Source: Unio delphinus (taxonomy: Eukaryota; Mollusca; Bivalvia; Unionida; Unionidae). Taken from it: DNA of 64,000 bases. How positions within the stretch are numbered: the first letter of the stretch is position 1; each line of letters starts with the position of its first letter. Both the position numbers and the translations under genes were made by a program. The stretch lies in NCBI GenBank assembly GCA_029339505.1, contig JAQISU010000033.1:4477001-4541000 (forward strand), given 5' to 3'. Below are positions 1-9,776 of the stretch, piece after piece. The notes under the pieces are model-generated. The model saw nothing but the letters and a program-made list of their open reading frames with translations, made no database searches and was not told the origin of the DNA.

Positions 1-75
1 AAGGGTCTAAGACTACCAGGGACCCCGTATTCGTGGTACAGTGGAAAAGGTCTAAGACTAGGACCGGTTTATTAA
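1..75 (+). CDS. pX/pVI-like capsid core peptide, C-terminal end only (left cassette)
   Basis: The window opens inside this gene. Only the last 24 codons are present, ending in TAA at 73-75. They are basic and glycine-rich with the motif GLRLPG, repeated in part as GKGLRLG near the end. The same short motifs occur, out of frame, just after the pX-like gene of the right cassette (61449-61530), so the assignment rests on that paralogue and on its place directly ahead of the protease. In adenoviruses and Maverick/adintovirus-type elements a small basic protein with a hydrophobic stretch (pX/mu or pVI) binds DNA or membranes and is cut by the viral protease. The hydrophobic part of this copy lies outside the window. 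Confidence 0.6.
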   Translation, partial: KGLRLPGTPYSWYSGKGLRLGPVY

Positions 76-110
76 CCCAGAAATCTTCGATTTCCAAACC
101 GATGGTTCTT

Positions 111-566
111 ATGTCCAATTTTGATTTAATTGATGCTGCTAAAAAACTCGCTATAAAAAACTTCAGAGGTGTTTTTATGAAGGATCAATTACCGACACAA
201 CCCAACAGCGTTGAAACCGGTATCATTAATCTCGATAACAGCACCGGACCTGGTACTCACTGGGTTGCATACGCTATTGATCCACGTGGGATTGTCTATT
301 TTGATTCATATGGATTAGCCCCACCAAAAGAGTTTATGCGTTATATAAAAACCCTTCCAATGAAGACTTGGTATTCTACGCTACCAACACAACAAATGAA
401 TGACCCACCAATATGTGGCAGCGAAGTATTAAATGTCCTTAACGCTATTTCTAACTCCTTGAGTAACCCAAGCGGAAAACCACCACATGTTGTCGTAAAT
501 GATTACACCAGCAGTAGCTGGCGAAAATCGAAGATTTTTCAACGAAGTCGTCAACAAAGATTTTAG
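111..566 (+). CDS. Adenain-type virion cysteine protease (left cassette)
   Basis: Maturation protease of the adenovirus/Maverick family, expected to cut capsid precursor proteins. Counting from the ATG at 111 (MSNFDLID, the start conserved in the right copy), the family signature is in order: His at about residue 49 in GTHWVAY, an acidic residue at about 64 in YFDSYG, Gln at about 93-94, and the catalytic Cys at about 101 in ICG. Earlier in-frame starts (GTG at 33, ATG at 102) are possible but not conserved. The length of about 150 residues is short for the family (adenain is about 200). It begins 36 bases after the pX-like stop. The last 15 or so residues do not match the right copy, so a small C-terminal frame slip is possible. 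The N-terminal and active-site regions are intact. Confidence 0.8.
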   Translation: MSNFDLIDAAKKLAIKNFRGVFMKDQLPTQPNSVETGIINLDNSTGPGTHWVAYAIDPRGIVYFDSYGLAPPKEFMRYIKTLPMKTWYSTLPTQQMNDPPICGSEVLNVLNAISNSLSNPSGKPPHVVVNDYTSSSWRKSKIFQRSRQQRF

Positions 567-586
567 AGAGAGAGTTTTACAATAAT

Positions 587-1977
587 ATGATTGATATTTG
601 GGGAAGACCTCTGAAACCTAAACCCGATGACACTGCAACCGGTGATTCTATCAAGGATATAAAAAAAAAATTAAAGATGAAATCGCTGAGACGTTAAATT
701 TAACAAATGTTGATCCCAATGAAATAGTTGTATTTCAAGACAAACAGGGTAAATTGAAAACCAGTAATGTGTCGTTGGATGATATTTTGATACGACAACA
801 CGACGCCGCTGAAAACTCTATTGCGCTGTATTCCAGCGGCGGACGACTTAAACCAGGCGCACTTGTGTCTACGATCACAGACGCAATTGCCGCCCACGAC
901 AGCATGATTGCCAACCGCGGCCGTGAGCTGGATGATCATATACGAGGTTATAATACTTTTCGCAAAAATTTCATACATAAATTCTTTGGAACCCCTCTTG
1001 CGGTTGGCATGACTCTCGCTGAAATTAAAAACTATCTATCGCTATTCTTTTTTAACAAGGATGCGGGAAGGGTGATGAATGAAAATGAAATCAAGACAAA
1101 TTATCTCGATATTTCTAAACTAATAGAAAATCTTGAAAAGGTGCAAAAACCCACTAACGACGTCGTTGTTAAGTTTTTTGGAACCCCGCTTGTGGCTGGC
1201 ATGACTCTCGCTGAAATTAGCGTGTTTATTGGCAAGCATACTCACACTACCTACGTCGCTAATAATTTCTTTGGTGTCCCAGTTACATCTACAATGACTC
1301 TCAAAGATATTAATATGTTTATGGTGAAACAAACAACACTTAATACCATCGTTGATAAATTTTTAGGGAGAACACCTGTTTCTGAAACCACATCGTTGAC
1401 AGGCCCGACTCTCGCTGAAGTCAAAAAAGCTATTGACGAACAAAAATGCATCAGCGAAATGGCTAATAAGTTCTTTGAGGACTCTGAAAACTACAATATC
1501 ACGACGACATATTCTGAACTCAACAGGCATTATGTCTTCCAAGAAGATTTGGGATTTGACTTCTTTTTGATTTCATTTTTTAAAAGCCGCGATGGAACGA
1601 TGATGAAAAATACGGAAATCAAAAAAACCTATCTCGACAATTACGACGATATTCTTAAACTAAAAGAAAAATCTGAAAGGGTAAAGCATGGGACCTTTGA
1701 TTGGGTAAAAGAATCTAATGCTAAATTGAAAGTCAATATCGAGAAGTGGCCTCATGGTATCTACAGGATGACGTTAATCTCTAACAAGCAATTTGATATC
1801 ATCGTGAGCGGTAAAACCTACTTTGGTGGCACCGCGACAGTAATTATCATGAATAAAGAAGAAGAATTTGAGATTGTCGCGGTTGATAGTACCATTAGAT
1901 CAAAAATAACCTGGTGCTTAGAATTCGTATGCGAAGTAGAATACCCCCTGATCTACTATCCGGAAGATAGCAAATAA
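587..1977 (+). CDS. Fibre-like attachment protein with tandem shaft modules, frame broken at poly-A (left cassette)
   Basis: The ATG at 587 opens a reading frame with the tag MIDIWGRPL that stops at 695-697. The main body continues in another frame (open 646-1977), with the break at a run of ten A (661-670). The right cassette has the same tag and a break at the same place. The body starts with two short G-K-L-K repeats (TSNVS and PGALVST contexts) shared with the right copy. Then come four FFGTP-type modules ending in TLAEI or a variant (979-1035, 1171-1224, 1264-1317, 1357-1428) and two modules with an EIKxxYLD core (about 1030-1140 and 1570-1681). The last 100 residues look like a beta-rich head. 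Modular shaft plus head suggests a trimeric fibre used in host attachment. This is inference from architecture and position; no direct homologue is recognised. Confidence 0.5.
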
Positions 1978-2070
1978 TTGAAAACACTAGCCGGTTTAGG
2001 TAAATAACTAAATTGAAAGGAAAATCCTTTGGATTTCACAATTGAAAACGCTAGCGTTTTTAAAATAAAA

Positions 2071-2616
2071 ATGATTTCATCAACGCAATGTCGCTATGAT
2101 CAGGTCAGAGAATTTCAAACTAGACTCAAAACCCTCGCCGAGGAGTATCAAATAAAAATAAAAAAATACCGACGAAGAATCACCGCAATTGATATTACTG
2201 TGTACTCAGTGTCAACCGTTCTCACTGGCGCCGGAATAATACTTGCATCGGTTACAATGATTGCCCCGGTCGTAGTTCCAATTTGCATTTCTGCGGTGGC
2301 TACAATCGCGGGTATATCGACCGGGATAACAAAAAAAATATCATCATGCAGCCAGAGTAAACTGCAAGATTACTTAATTCAATTTCATATTGTATCAACC
2401 GCGTACTCGCAATTATCCTCGATGATATCGTCGTCACTCGATAATACAATTATATCAGATAGTGAGTTCTCAGCGATGCTCAGTATTTTTGATTCCGCGA
2501 TATCAAAATTAGAGCGACAACAACAGTATAATGATAATGACAACACCGATGGAATTGAAGAACACAAACCCAAAAACCAGAATGATCTCAATAACCTCAA
2601 CGATATCAGATACTGA
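2071..2616 (+). CDS. Two-transmembrane-helix protein of the capsid cassette (left copy)
   Basis: I chose the ATG at 2071; the open frame extends upstream only with a TTG. The protein has a charged N-terminal helix (YDQVREFQ motif, then a KIKKY basic patch), two adjacent hydrophobic segments of about 22 residues each separated by a proline-containing turn, a TKK basic stop-transfer, and a hydrophilic helical tail containing ISDSEF. The right copy (59378-59947) is about 80% identical over the core. Position between the fibre-like and minor-capsid-like genes is the same in both cassettes. The function is not known; a membrane-associated role in assembly or entry is an inference from the hairpin of hydrophobic helices. 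The 3' end has been tandemly duplicated (see 2458-2775). Confidence 0.6.
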   Translation: MISSTQCRYDQVREFQTRLKTLAEEYQIKIKKYRRRITAIDITVYSVSTVLTGAGIILASVTMIAPVVVPICISAVATIAGISTGITKKISSCSQSKLQDYLIQFHIVSTAYSQLSSMISSSLDNTIISDSEFSAMLSIFDSAISKLERQQQYNDNDNTDGIEEHKPKNQNDLNNLNDIRY

Positions 2617-2775
2617 GTTCTCAGTGATGGTCAGTATTTATTATTCCGAGATATCAAAATTAGAGCGACAACTTGAGTATAACAACGATGACAACACCGA
2701 TGGAATTACTTCAACGAATAGTGGAGAACACGAACCCAGTACAAACAAGTATGATATCAATAACATCAACGAAAC
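2458..2775 (+). repeat. Tandem duplication of a gene-overlap segment, about 153 bp, two copies
   Basis: The block starting at the ATATCAGATA of 2452-2461 is repeated from about 2605, with the shared landmarks GAGTTCTCAG, AAAATTAGAGCGACAAC and GACAACACCGATGGAATT. It covers the C-terminus of the two-helix protein and the N-terminus of the next gene, which overlap by 98 nt in the right cassette. The duplication creates a chimeric open frame (2531-2785) that begins like the minor-capsid-like protein and ends like the membrane protein. The right cassette has a single copy. Confidence 0.75.
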
Positions 2776-4021
2776 CCGAGTTTAGTGTGAATTTCCCTAG
2801 CCCAGTCCCCGTGAAGGAGATAGCGCTAGCAAAACTACGAGTGTATCACAGTTGGCCTAATATCAGATCAAAATCATTTGGTGGTCAACAACCGAATAAT
2901 TCACTGGTGTTCTCGTATAAGAATAAAGACGACGGTACCCCAGACTGGAACGTCGTTTCGATACCAACAAGATCATACCAAATCGAACAAATCAATAATG
3001 AATTCGCGCGTAGAATAAAATCGATAACTGGAAAAGAATCAAAAATAGCTATAACGGTTCATGAACCCACGCTATCATCTGCCATTGAAATAAGCACAGA
3101 AGGATACGTCGTAGATATCTATCAGAGTTCTATTAGAACCGTACTAGGATGGCCTGAATTACCACCGGAAAAATCCACCACCGACTTAACCACGGACGTA
3201 GAATCATATCATGAAATCAATCCCAGTTATCGAGATAATTTATCTGATATAAGAAAAGGAAAAATCGCCGATAGATTTATATTCAGCAACAAAGATACAT
3301 TGCTTTGGGATTTTATCATTAAAAGAACAGCCGACTCATCTGTTACTATTTCATTTACGCTAACTGACATCCGTGGTTATTTTAATGAAATTAAACAATT
3401 ATATGAAACACAACTAGAACAACTACGGAAAACAAAATCGCAAAAACACGTTGAAATAATAAATCAACTTATATCCGACATGGAATATATCTATGAACTA
3501 ATTATTCAAACAATAATTAATGACAACAGCGACAGTTAACAACAATTCCTAACCGATTACAATATCACAGAAGACAATCTGCGTAATTTCAAGTTTCCGA
3601 AATACAACGCTGATGAATTAGCAAGAATTGTTAAAACCATTATCAAAGCGCTACAAAAATCAGATTCAACTGTCCTCCTCAAATATAATAATGATCCAGA
3701 TGGTGGCGGTAGGCATATCGCTCCGTTCAACGTGAATATTTCATCGGTGATTGCGCTCAATTTAGTATGTGATGTTATCGAAGGAAGCTATCAAATTAAT
3801 CTCGAACGATCAAATCAAGCTCAGCAAGGATATATTCTTTATTCGTTTGCACCAACAGCTCCTCCAGGATTTTTAATAATTGAATCTCCGGTTAATCCTG
3901 TCTACATGCGATGCCATAATAATTTGTTAACGAGAATTAATTTCCGACTTACCGACCAGTCAAATAATCTGATTGATTTACAAGAAGAGGTGTTAGCGAT
4001 TAGTTTGTTTGTAAAGTCCTA
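2688..4021 (+). pseudogene. Minor-capsid-like protein with in-frame stop (left cassette)
   Basis: Start taken at the ATG of 2688. The frame is open to a TAA at 3537-3539 and continues in the same frame to the stop at 4019-4021, so one nonsense codon splits the gene. The first 150 residues (IALAKLRVYHSW, FGGQQPNNS, GKESKIAIT) and the last 105 (GGGRHIAP through LTDQSNNLIDL) match the right copy closely. The middle, including the stop, does not. In cassettes of this type such a protein with an N-terminal beta-rich domain and a C-terminal beta-rich domain is a plausible vertex or minor capsid component; that role is inferred from context. It could be inactive, or the nonsense codon may be a recent change. 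Confidence 0.65.
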
Positions 4022-4072
4022 AGGACTGGATCAAATCATTTATTATTTTTTGTTAACCCAGAACTGAAAGTT

Positions 4073-4337
4073 CAGCAGCAGAGAGGGCGATGACAACAAG
4101 TTGCGACCAAAATTAATTAAAAAATCGTAAAAGTCTCCGTTTTCATTTTTTTAGTTAAAATGAGATTTCGTAGGAAAGGCTCGTTAAAATTTCAATCAAT
4201 TTTTTTGTCTAAAAACGTTGTAGGGTTTTCCCCTGAGACATTTTTTTTGGTTAAAATGAGATCGTAGGAAGGCTCGTTTTAAGATTTCAATCAAAATTTT
4301 GTCTCAAAACGTTGTAGGGTTCGCCCTCTCTGCTGCT
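4073..4337. repeat. Inverted repeat structure at the end of the left cassette
   Basis: AGCAGCAGAGAGGGCGA at 4073-4089 is matched exactly, in inverted orientation, at 4321-4337. Between the arms lie two tandem direct copies of a roughly 100-base AT-rich unit (about 4135-4230 and 4235-4325), recognisable by GTTAAAATGAGAT, AGGCTCGTT and ACGTTGTAGGGTT. The structure starts about 50 bases after the last cassette stop codon. An imperfect counterpart sits at the matching place in the right cassette (57844-58061). Candidate roles are element terminus, transcription termination region or a replication structure. Confidence 0.7.
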
Positions 4338-4713
4338 AAAAGAAACGAAAGAAAACTATGGTCGTATTAGTAGCAGCTTAGTCGTCGTCGTCGTTCCTGT
4401 CGATGATGATGACGATGATGAAGCGGAGTCGCAGTTGTTACTACTGTTACCAATGTCCGACATCGGATTGTCTAAACCAAAATCAAAAGCTGCATCTCCC
4501 TACTAAATATGTAGTAAAACACCGCTTGGTGATGTCTGGGATCAAGCTATACTGCTATCCAACATCATTGAATCTTGTGTGCTTCGATTCGCGCGGAAAT
4601 GTGATTTTCTGGACTTGAGTCGATGATTGTGATTTTACTGGTGGATATGCGTTGTCGATGACGGCACTCTGTCTAAAGAGTTTCTTTAATTATAATTATT
4701 ATTATTATTATTA

Positions 4714-4753
<40 letters not shown>

Positions 4754-6436
4754 TTATCTCCTATGTCCGGAGCTGCCTAATATGACTTACATGCAAACGA
4801 CAGACGAGGCCAATAAAAAGAGTATTGCTTTTCTGGACAACAGTCGAACCTATGAATAGGTTGACACGCCGAAGTAAAATGTCGTCATTTGGAACAAAAT
4901 GCTAAATCAAAGAAAAATATTTTCATATGTGATGGAGAAACAATCAACCAAATAGTGACTAAGATATCTAACCTGCCTCAATTGGCCCAATTAGCTAAAT
5001 GCTATAGTAATTGGCAAGATAACTAGGTAAATATAACTTTTTAAAAATCAATTTGATCCACTTCATTATAGTGTTATATTTAATACAAGTCATTTACAGA
5101 TTTGTGGATTATTTTAAAGCGGAACTGAATAATTCAAGTAATTTAAAAATGTATTTTGCCTGATCTTTTTTCTTGCTTTTTTTGTTTTGATTTTATTAAT
5201 CGGTTTTGGAGACGAAGTTACTAGATTACGTTCTCTTTTTAATGACGGTGGATATATTAGCAAAGCTTTGAGACGCTTTTAAGCAGAAAAGTTATTATGT
5301 TGGCCCAAAATTGTATTCAAATATATTTAAGAATAAGTAGTTACAATGTCTTTTTTCTGTGCTTTGTAGCATTGACCATGTTTAATAGCAGATCCGAATA
5401 TTTACATACATGATATAAGGCTGACATGCCAGGATGTGTTGCTGTAATCTATCTTACAGGCTAGGTACGGAGGCCATATTAGATACCAGATTGTTACCAT
5501 GGTAGATAATTAATAAGACGTGGTGCCAAAAAGCTATGTGCTAACTTTGATTGAAATATGGTCGGTGCTGTTAGGAATATGTTGAAAATACAAGAGTCAT
5601 ACCAGGAATTTACGAGTGATTGTAGAGCCCAACATTTAAGTAGTTATTGAAGTTTCAGTAGCGAAACCCGAAGTACAGTTTCAATTGAACTTATGTAGAT
5701 AAATTAATATATGTCGGAAGGCAGGTAAATAGCATTTTTATGATTTTTGTTATATTTGAAATACACGAAAGTATGATATTCATAGTGTTCATATTGATGG
5801 AAAAATAATTTTGTAGTGTATTAACAGCATACCGAAACGTGATTACAAAAAGATTTTAAAATCTGGATAATCCGACCGAGAAGGTGTGGAGAGGTTCATG
5901 GGATGTTCCTAGAGGAGAGGCACTGACGTTGATGCAAAATAACAGTCTTCTTGCCAAATTGGAATTCATTATTTGCCACAGTTTTGGTTTTTCTCCTTGA
6001 TATATTAGACTTATTTTATGTAATCCTCTGTTAAATGTAACAAAAATGTAAATATATATTTTGTTCGCGTTCATGTGTTTGAAATTGTTATTTGTTTGTA
6101 TCAATGGTACATGATACTGTATATTTCTTAGAATTAAAACTATGATGGTAGGCTGTCTCATCGTTTTCTCATTTTATTCACAATAATCTATCAGTAAGGA
6201 AATCTAATTAAATCATTGTTTAAATCACTGCTGCTGTTTTTTTAATCCTATTATGTATAAGTAATGTTCTTCTGTTACCAGTGTAATAATAAGCAATAAT
6301 ATCGTGAGAAATGATGATATGTAGATGAAAGTTTATGCCGAAATATTAGATAATCTGTTTCATGTGTTGGGTACGGCAGAGCCTTCCAAAACTTTAATAT
6401 GGAAGCTATGTATGAATTTATGCAGATTTTTAGACG
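4338..6436. other. Gene-poor stretch after the left cassette
   Basis: No gene recognised. A short acidic or serine-rich reading frame, depending on strand, lies at 4375-4500 (GAT/GAC-rich trinucleotides) and may be low-complexity only. An (ATT)n microsatellite occupies about 4692-4754. The rest is AT-rich sequence without long frames. Confidence 0.5.
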
Positions 6437-6512
6437 TGTATGTATGTATGTATGTATGTATGTATGTATGTATGTATGTATGTATGTATGTATGTATGTA
6501 TGTATGTATGTA
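6437..6512. repeat. (TATG)n microsatellite
   Basis: Near-perfect tetranucleotide run of about 19 units. Two apparent reading frames here (YVCM repeats) are only the translation of the microsatellite. Confidence 0.95.
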
Positions 6513-6774
6513 TTATGTATGTACGTCCTTTTTAATATAAATAAGGAACATTACTATTTTATTCAAAGTATATGGGTAAATCTGACATGCATAAAAAACA
6601 TAAATATAATACTAAAGAAATGCATTCCTAGACATTTATAAACCTGTACAATTTATTTTGTATTAAAACAGGACCATTGTTATGTGAATAAAACAACATA
6701 ATTGGTGTAACTATTACTTCAGAAACATTTAAAACAAATAATACTTGATTACCATTTTATCAAGACAACACACC

Positions 6775-6925
6775 CATCCTACTTCCAGAAAGGATATAAT
6801 CAATTTAAGCGCGTATCGTATGTCACACATCCTACTTCCAGAAGGGATATAATCAATTTAAGCGCGTATCGTATGTCACACATCCTACTTCCAGAAGCGA
6901 TATAATCAATTTAAACGAAGATGCA
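6775..6925. repeat. 53-bp tandem repeat, about 2.7 copies
   Basis: Units begin at 6775, 6828 and 6881 with CATCCTACTTCCAGAAG and continue with GATATAATCAATTTAAGCG. The period is exactly 53 bases. Confidence 0.9.
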
Positions 6926-7035
6926 AAGTCGTATAAAGTTAAGTATGCATTCTATGTATAATGTATTTATAAATTGATGTCTGCGTTAATGTAAGCAAGT
7001 GTGGAAGTATGTGTGTTTGTGAATATGAGTCTGTT

Positions 7036-7135
7036 GTCATGTATGTCCCAGTGCTAGACATAACATAAACTGCCACACTGCAGACATCGTAGCGATATGA
7101 AATTGTTAAAGCTACGTAAAAATCTAAATCACATT
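7036..7135 (+). repeat. SINE family 2 fragment, 5'-truncated
   Basis: Shares CCCAGTG.TAGACAT, AAACTGCC.CACTGCAGACATC and AAATTGTTAAAGCTA with the copies at 48505-48692 (+) and 44150-44436 (-). Followed by a poly-C tract of about 20 bases (7147-7171). Confidence 0.6.
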
Positions 7136-7465
7136 ACACATATATTTCACTGACCCCCCCCCCCCCCCCCCGCCCCACCACCAACATGAATCATGAATCA
7201 ATCGATGGAGAAAATCTAAATAATTGGTGAAAGGTGACACAAAGAAGAATTTTTTGAAAATAAGTATACTTACAACTTGTGATGCATCAGCGTCCAGAAT
7301 ACTCTTGTTTCCATCAATATGTGCATCTGACTGTGGTATGTTGGTGTCCCTAATACTCTTGTTTCCATCAATAATTTCGCTAGACTTTCGAATCACTTGC
7401 GCATACGTCATATCTCCAGATAGATGAACATAAAACTTCGAATGGTTATTTTCTATTGTTGAATA

Positions 7466-7466
7466 A

Positions 7467-7511
<45 letters not shown>
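7466..7511. repeat. (AAT)n microsatellite
   Basis: About 15 units of AAT, followed by AT-rich sequence. No gene recognised between here and the minisatellite at 8.2 kb. Confidence 0.95.
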
Positions 7512-8254
7512 TATGATAATTTTAGTTATAATAACAATAACGACACTGAACGCACAGAGAACAACAATAACAGTAGCGTAATGGCAGCCTAAAACTATAT
7601 GTTATTTAGGTGAATTTCCGATGGAAAAGCAAAGAATCGTAAATTGTCATGGACAAGTTGCGTAAAATAATATTGACATACAGTCTGATTTAAACTGATG
7701 ACTTGATGACCTGCTGACCTTTTTGTATAAACTAATCCTGTAGACAATGCTATCTATTATTAGATTATCAATATATAAGTCGCTGATAGTGTTTTTGCTA
7801 ATGTCAATGACGATGAAAATGAATTAAATATAAAGACAGTATATGCATGTGAGAGATGAGATAAAGGAACTCACCACTACGAATCTTTTCCGATAGTGAT
7901 GGATGCTTTTGTTCATTTGTACTGCATAAGAATGAAAGGCAGACTTTATATGATTACTGATTATTCTCGCATATTCTTTTACTCACAATACTATGGTATT
8001 GGTGCATAGATAGTGCAATTGAAAATGGCATGTAGTCAGTATAATCAATCATGAAATTGCTTACATAAAAATATCATAAATATTTTTCTCATTATCTTGT
8101 CTATGCATATTTTCATTCCGATTTAATATCAAGGTGATCACAAGCATTTTATATATAAACTCCGCAACAGTTAATCTTAAATCTAATATACAAATCTTGA
8201 ATGAAACATGTCTGAGTGAGAATTCCATTTCTAATTTTATTCTGGCAATAGAAA

Positions 8255-8695
8255 GATGACAATAGAAGCATGACAATAGAAGCTTGACAATAGAATCATG
8301 ACAATAGATGCATGATAATAGAAGCATCACAATAAAAGCTTGACAATAGAAACATGATAATTGAAGCTTGACAATAGAAGCATGACAATAGAAGTTTGAC
8401 AATGGAATCATGACAATAGAAACTTGACAAAAGAAACATGAGAATATAAACGTGACACTAGAAGCTTGACAATAGAAACATGACAATATAAGCATGACAA
8501 TAGAAACATGACAATAAAAGCTTGACAATAGAAGCATGACAATAGAAGCTTGACAATAGAAACATGACAATAGAAGCATGACAATAGAAACATGACAATA
8601 GAAGCATGACACTAGAAGAATTACAATAGAAGCATGACAATTGAAGCATGACAATATAAGCATGACAATAGATGCTTGACAATAGAAGCAGGACA
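8255..8695. repeat. 14-bp degenerate minisatellite
   Basis: About 31 copies of a 14-base unit close to GACAATAGAAGCAT, with T/A variation at the junction. Because 14 is not a multiple of 3, each - strand frame cycles through the same 14-residue pattern, which explains the long apparent frames here. These are not considered genes. Confidence 0.9.
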
Positions 8696-9363
8696 ATAGG
8701 ATCCCGTCTCGTTCTTCTCATCATTATGCCATGACACAACCGACGAGCATACAGTTTTATATGTCTAATATAATTGCAACATATATGTAGATGTAGGCTT
8801 TACTTTTATATTTTATTATAATGCAGCGTGAAGAAGAGAAAAGAAGAAAATATTCTGAATCAGTGTAAGGTCAATCATTTTAGTTTCTTCCAGATTTTTA
8901 TATTTTCGTATTTCTTTGAGAGCTGACGTGGGTAACGAACATACAGTTGCAAAGAATTTCCGTTTTAATGAAATATCTGCAAAACGGTCGATTCCTGAAA
9001 AATTAACAGTTGCAGAAAATATACAATTTAAAGTACTATATATTTCATTTCAACAAGTAGAATGAAAAGCTTTACCTTCTTATTTCTAAATTTGGCTTAT
9101 CTACCAAAGAAAAGAAAAGAATGAACATTAATTGCAGATTTTCAGAATTTGCTATGGAGTTTCTAATGAGACGTTCAATCAGTATTTTATATATTAGATA
9201 AAAAAAAGTAGGATGAAATGATAACATGAAATAATCACTGAATAAATGGTATACTGAGTCCAATGTGTAATGAATGTTTCTTACTAAGGTAATATTGGAA
9301 AAGATTATAATTGAACACAGCTTTAATATTTAGTTTCGTTACGTCTTCGTCTCATCCGATGCC

Positions 9364-9578
9364 AGAGGCGTAGCTAGGAAGGGGCAGGGGGGGGGGGGGG
9401 GGTACATATGTCCCCAGGCGCCATACTAGGTGGGGGGGGGGGGGGCGGCGCCAAAATGGGCTTTGAAATAGGTTGTAACGGGCAATGGTGATTTTATTGA
9501 TGAAAATAATGTTTCAGAGTTGAGGTGGGGGGGGGGTGAATATTGTCCTCGGGCGCCAAACACTCTACCTACGCCTCT
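9364..9578. mobile_element. Small G-rich element with 10-bp inverted ends
   Basis: AGAGGCGTAG at 9364 is matched by CTACGCCTCT at 9569-9578. The interior has three long G tracts (up to about 14 G) and repeated GGGCGCCA. It looks like a non-autonomous inverted-repeat element. A target duplication is not evident. Confidence 0.45.
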
Positions 9579-9620
9579 CTCCGATGCTTTGACTATTAAA
9601 TATTAGATGTTACGTATTAC

Positions 9621-9776
9621 CTGTATGTCCTTGATGTCGCTTCCTTCTTATCAATATAACGACTACAATCAAAGCGATCAAGGCCACGGAGACGAAAACG
9701 GATACGCCAGGGACCACATATTTCTCTAATGGACTACCAGTTAGGTCTTCATTTGGTGGATTGAAAAGAGGAAGAT
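9621..9776 (-). CDS. Membrane-anchor exon of a cell-surface receptor (host)
   Basis: Internal exon candidate on the - strand, 156 bp. It is preceded by a splice acceptor (TTTCATTTAG) and followed by a donor (CAG|GTAATA). The reading frame enters in phase 1, as is usual for immunoglobulin-superfamily genes. It encodes a short extracellular linker ending in SPLEKYVVPG, one strongly hydrophobic helix of about 22 residues, and a basic stop-transfer (RRKRHQG). The Ig-like exons upstream on the same strand (16.7-23.5 kb) have the same phase, so this could be the transmembrane exon of the same receptor gene. That link is inferred, and intermediate exons are not excluded. Confidence 0.55.

Noticed and set aside
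587..760. Programmed ribosomal frameshift in the fibre-like gene
   Set aside because: The two copies would need shifts in opposite directions, so a conserved programmed event is unlikely; kept only as a question.
7147..7171. CRISPR or other prokaryotic array signals near the repeats
   Set aside because: No array of identical repeats with unique spacers occurs anywhere; the repeats are contiguous satellites in a eukaryotic setting.
8061..8739. Long overlapping - strand frames rich in Cys, Ser and Val
   Set aside because: They are translations of a 14-bp minisatellite in all frames, not genes.
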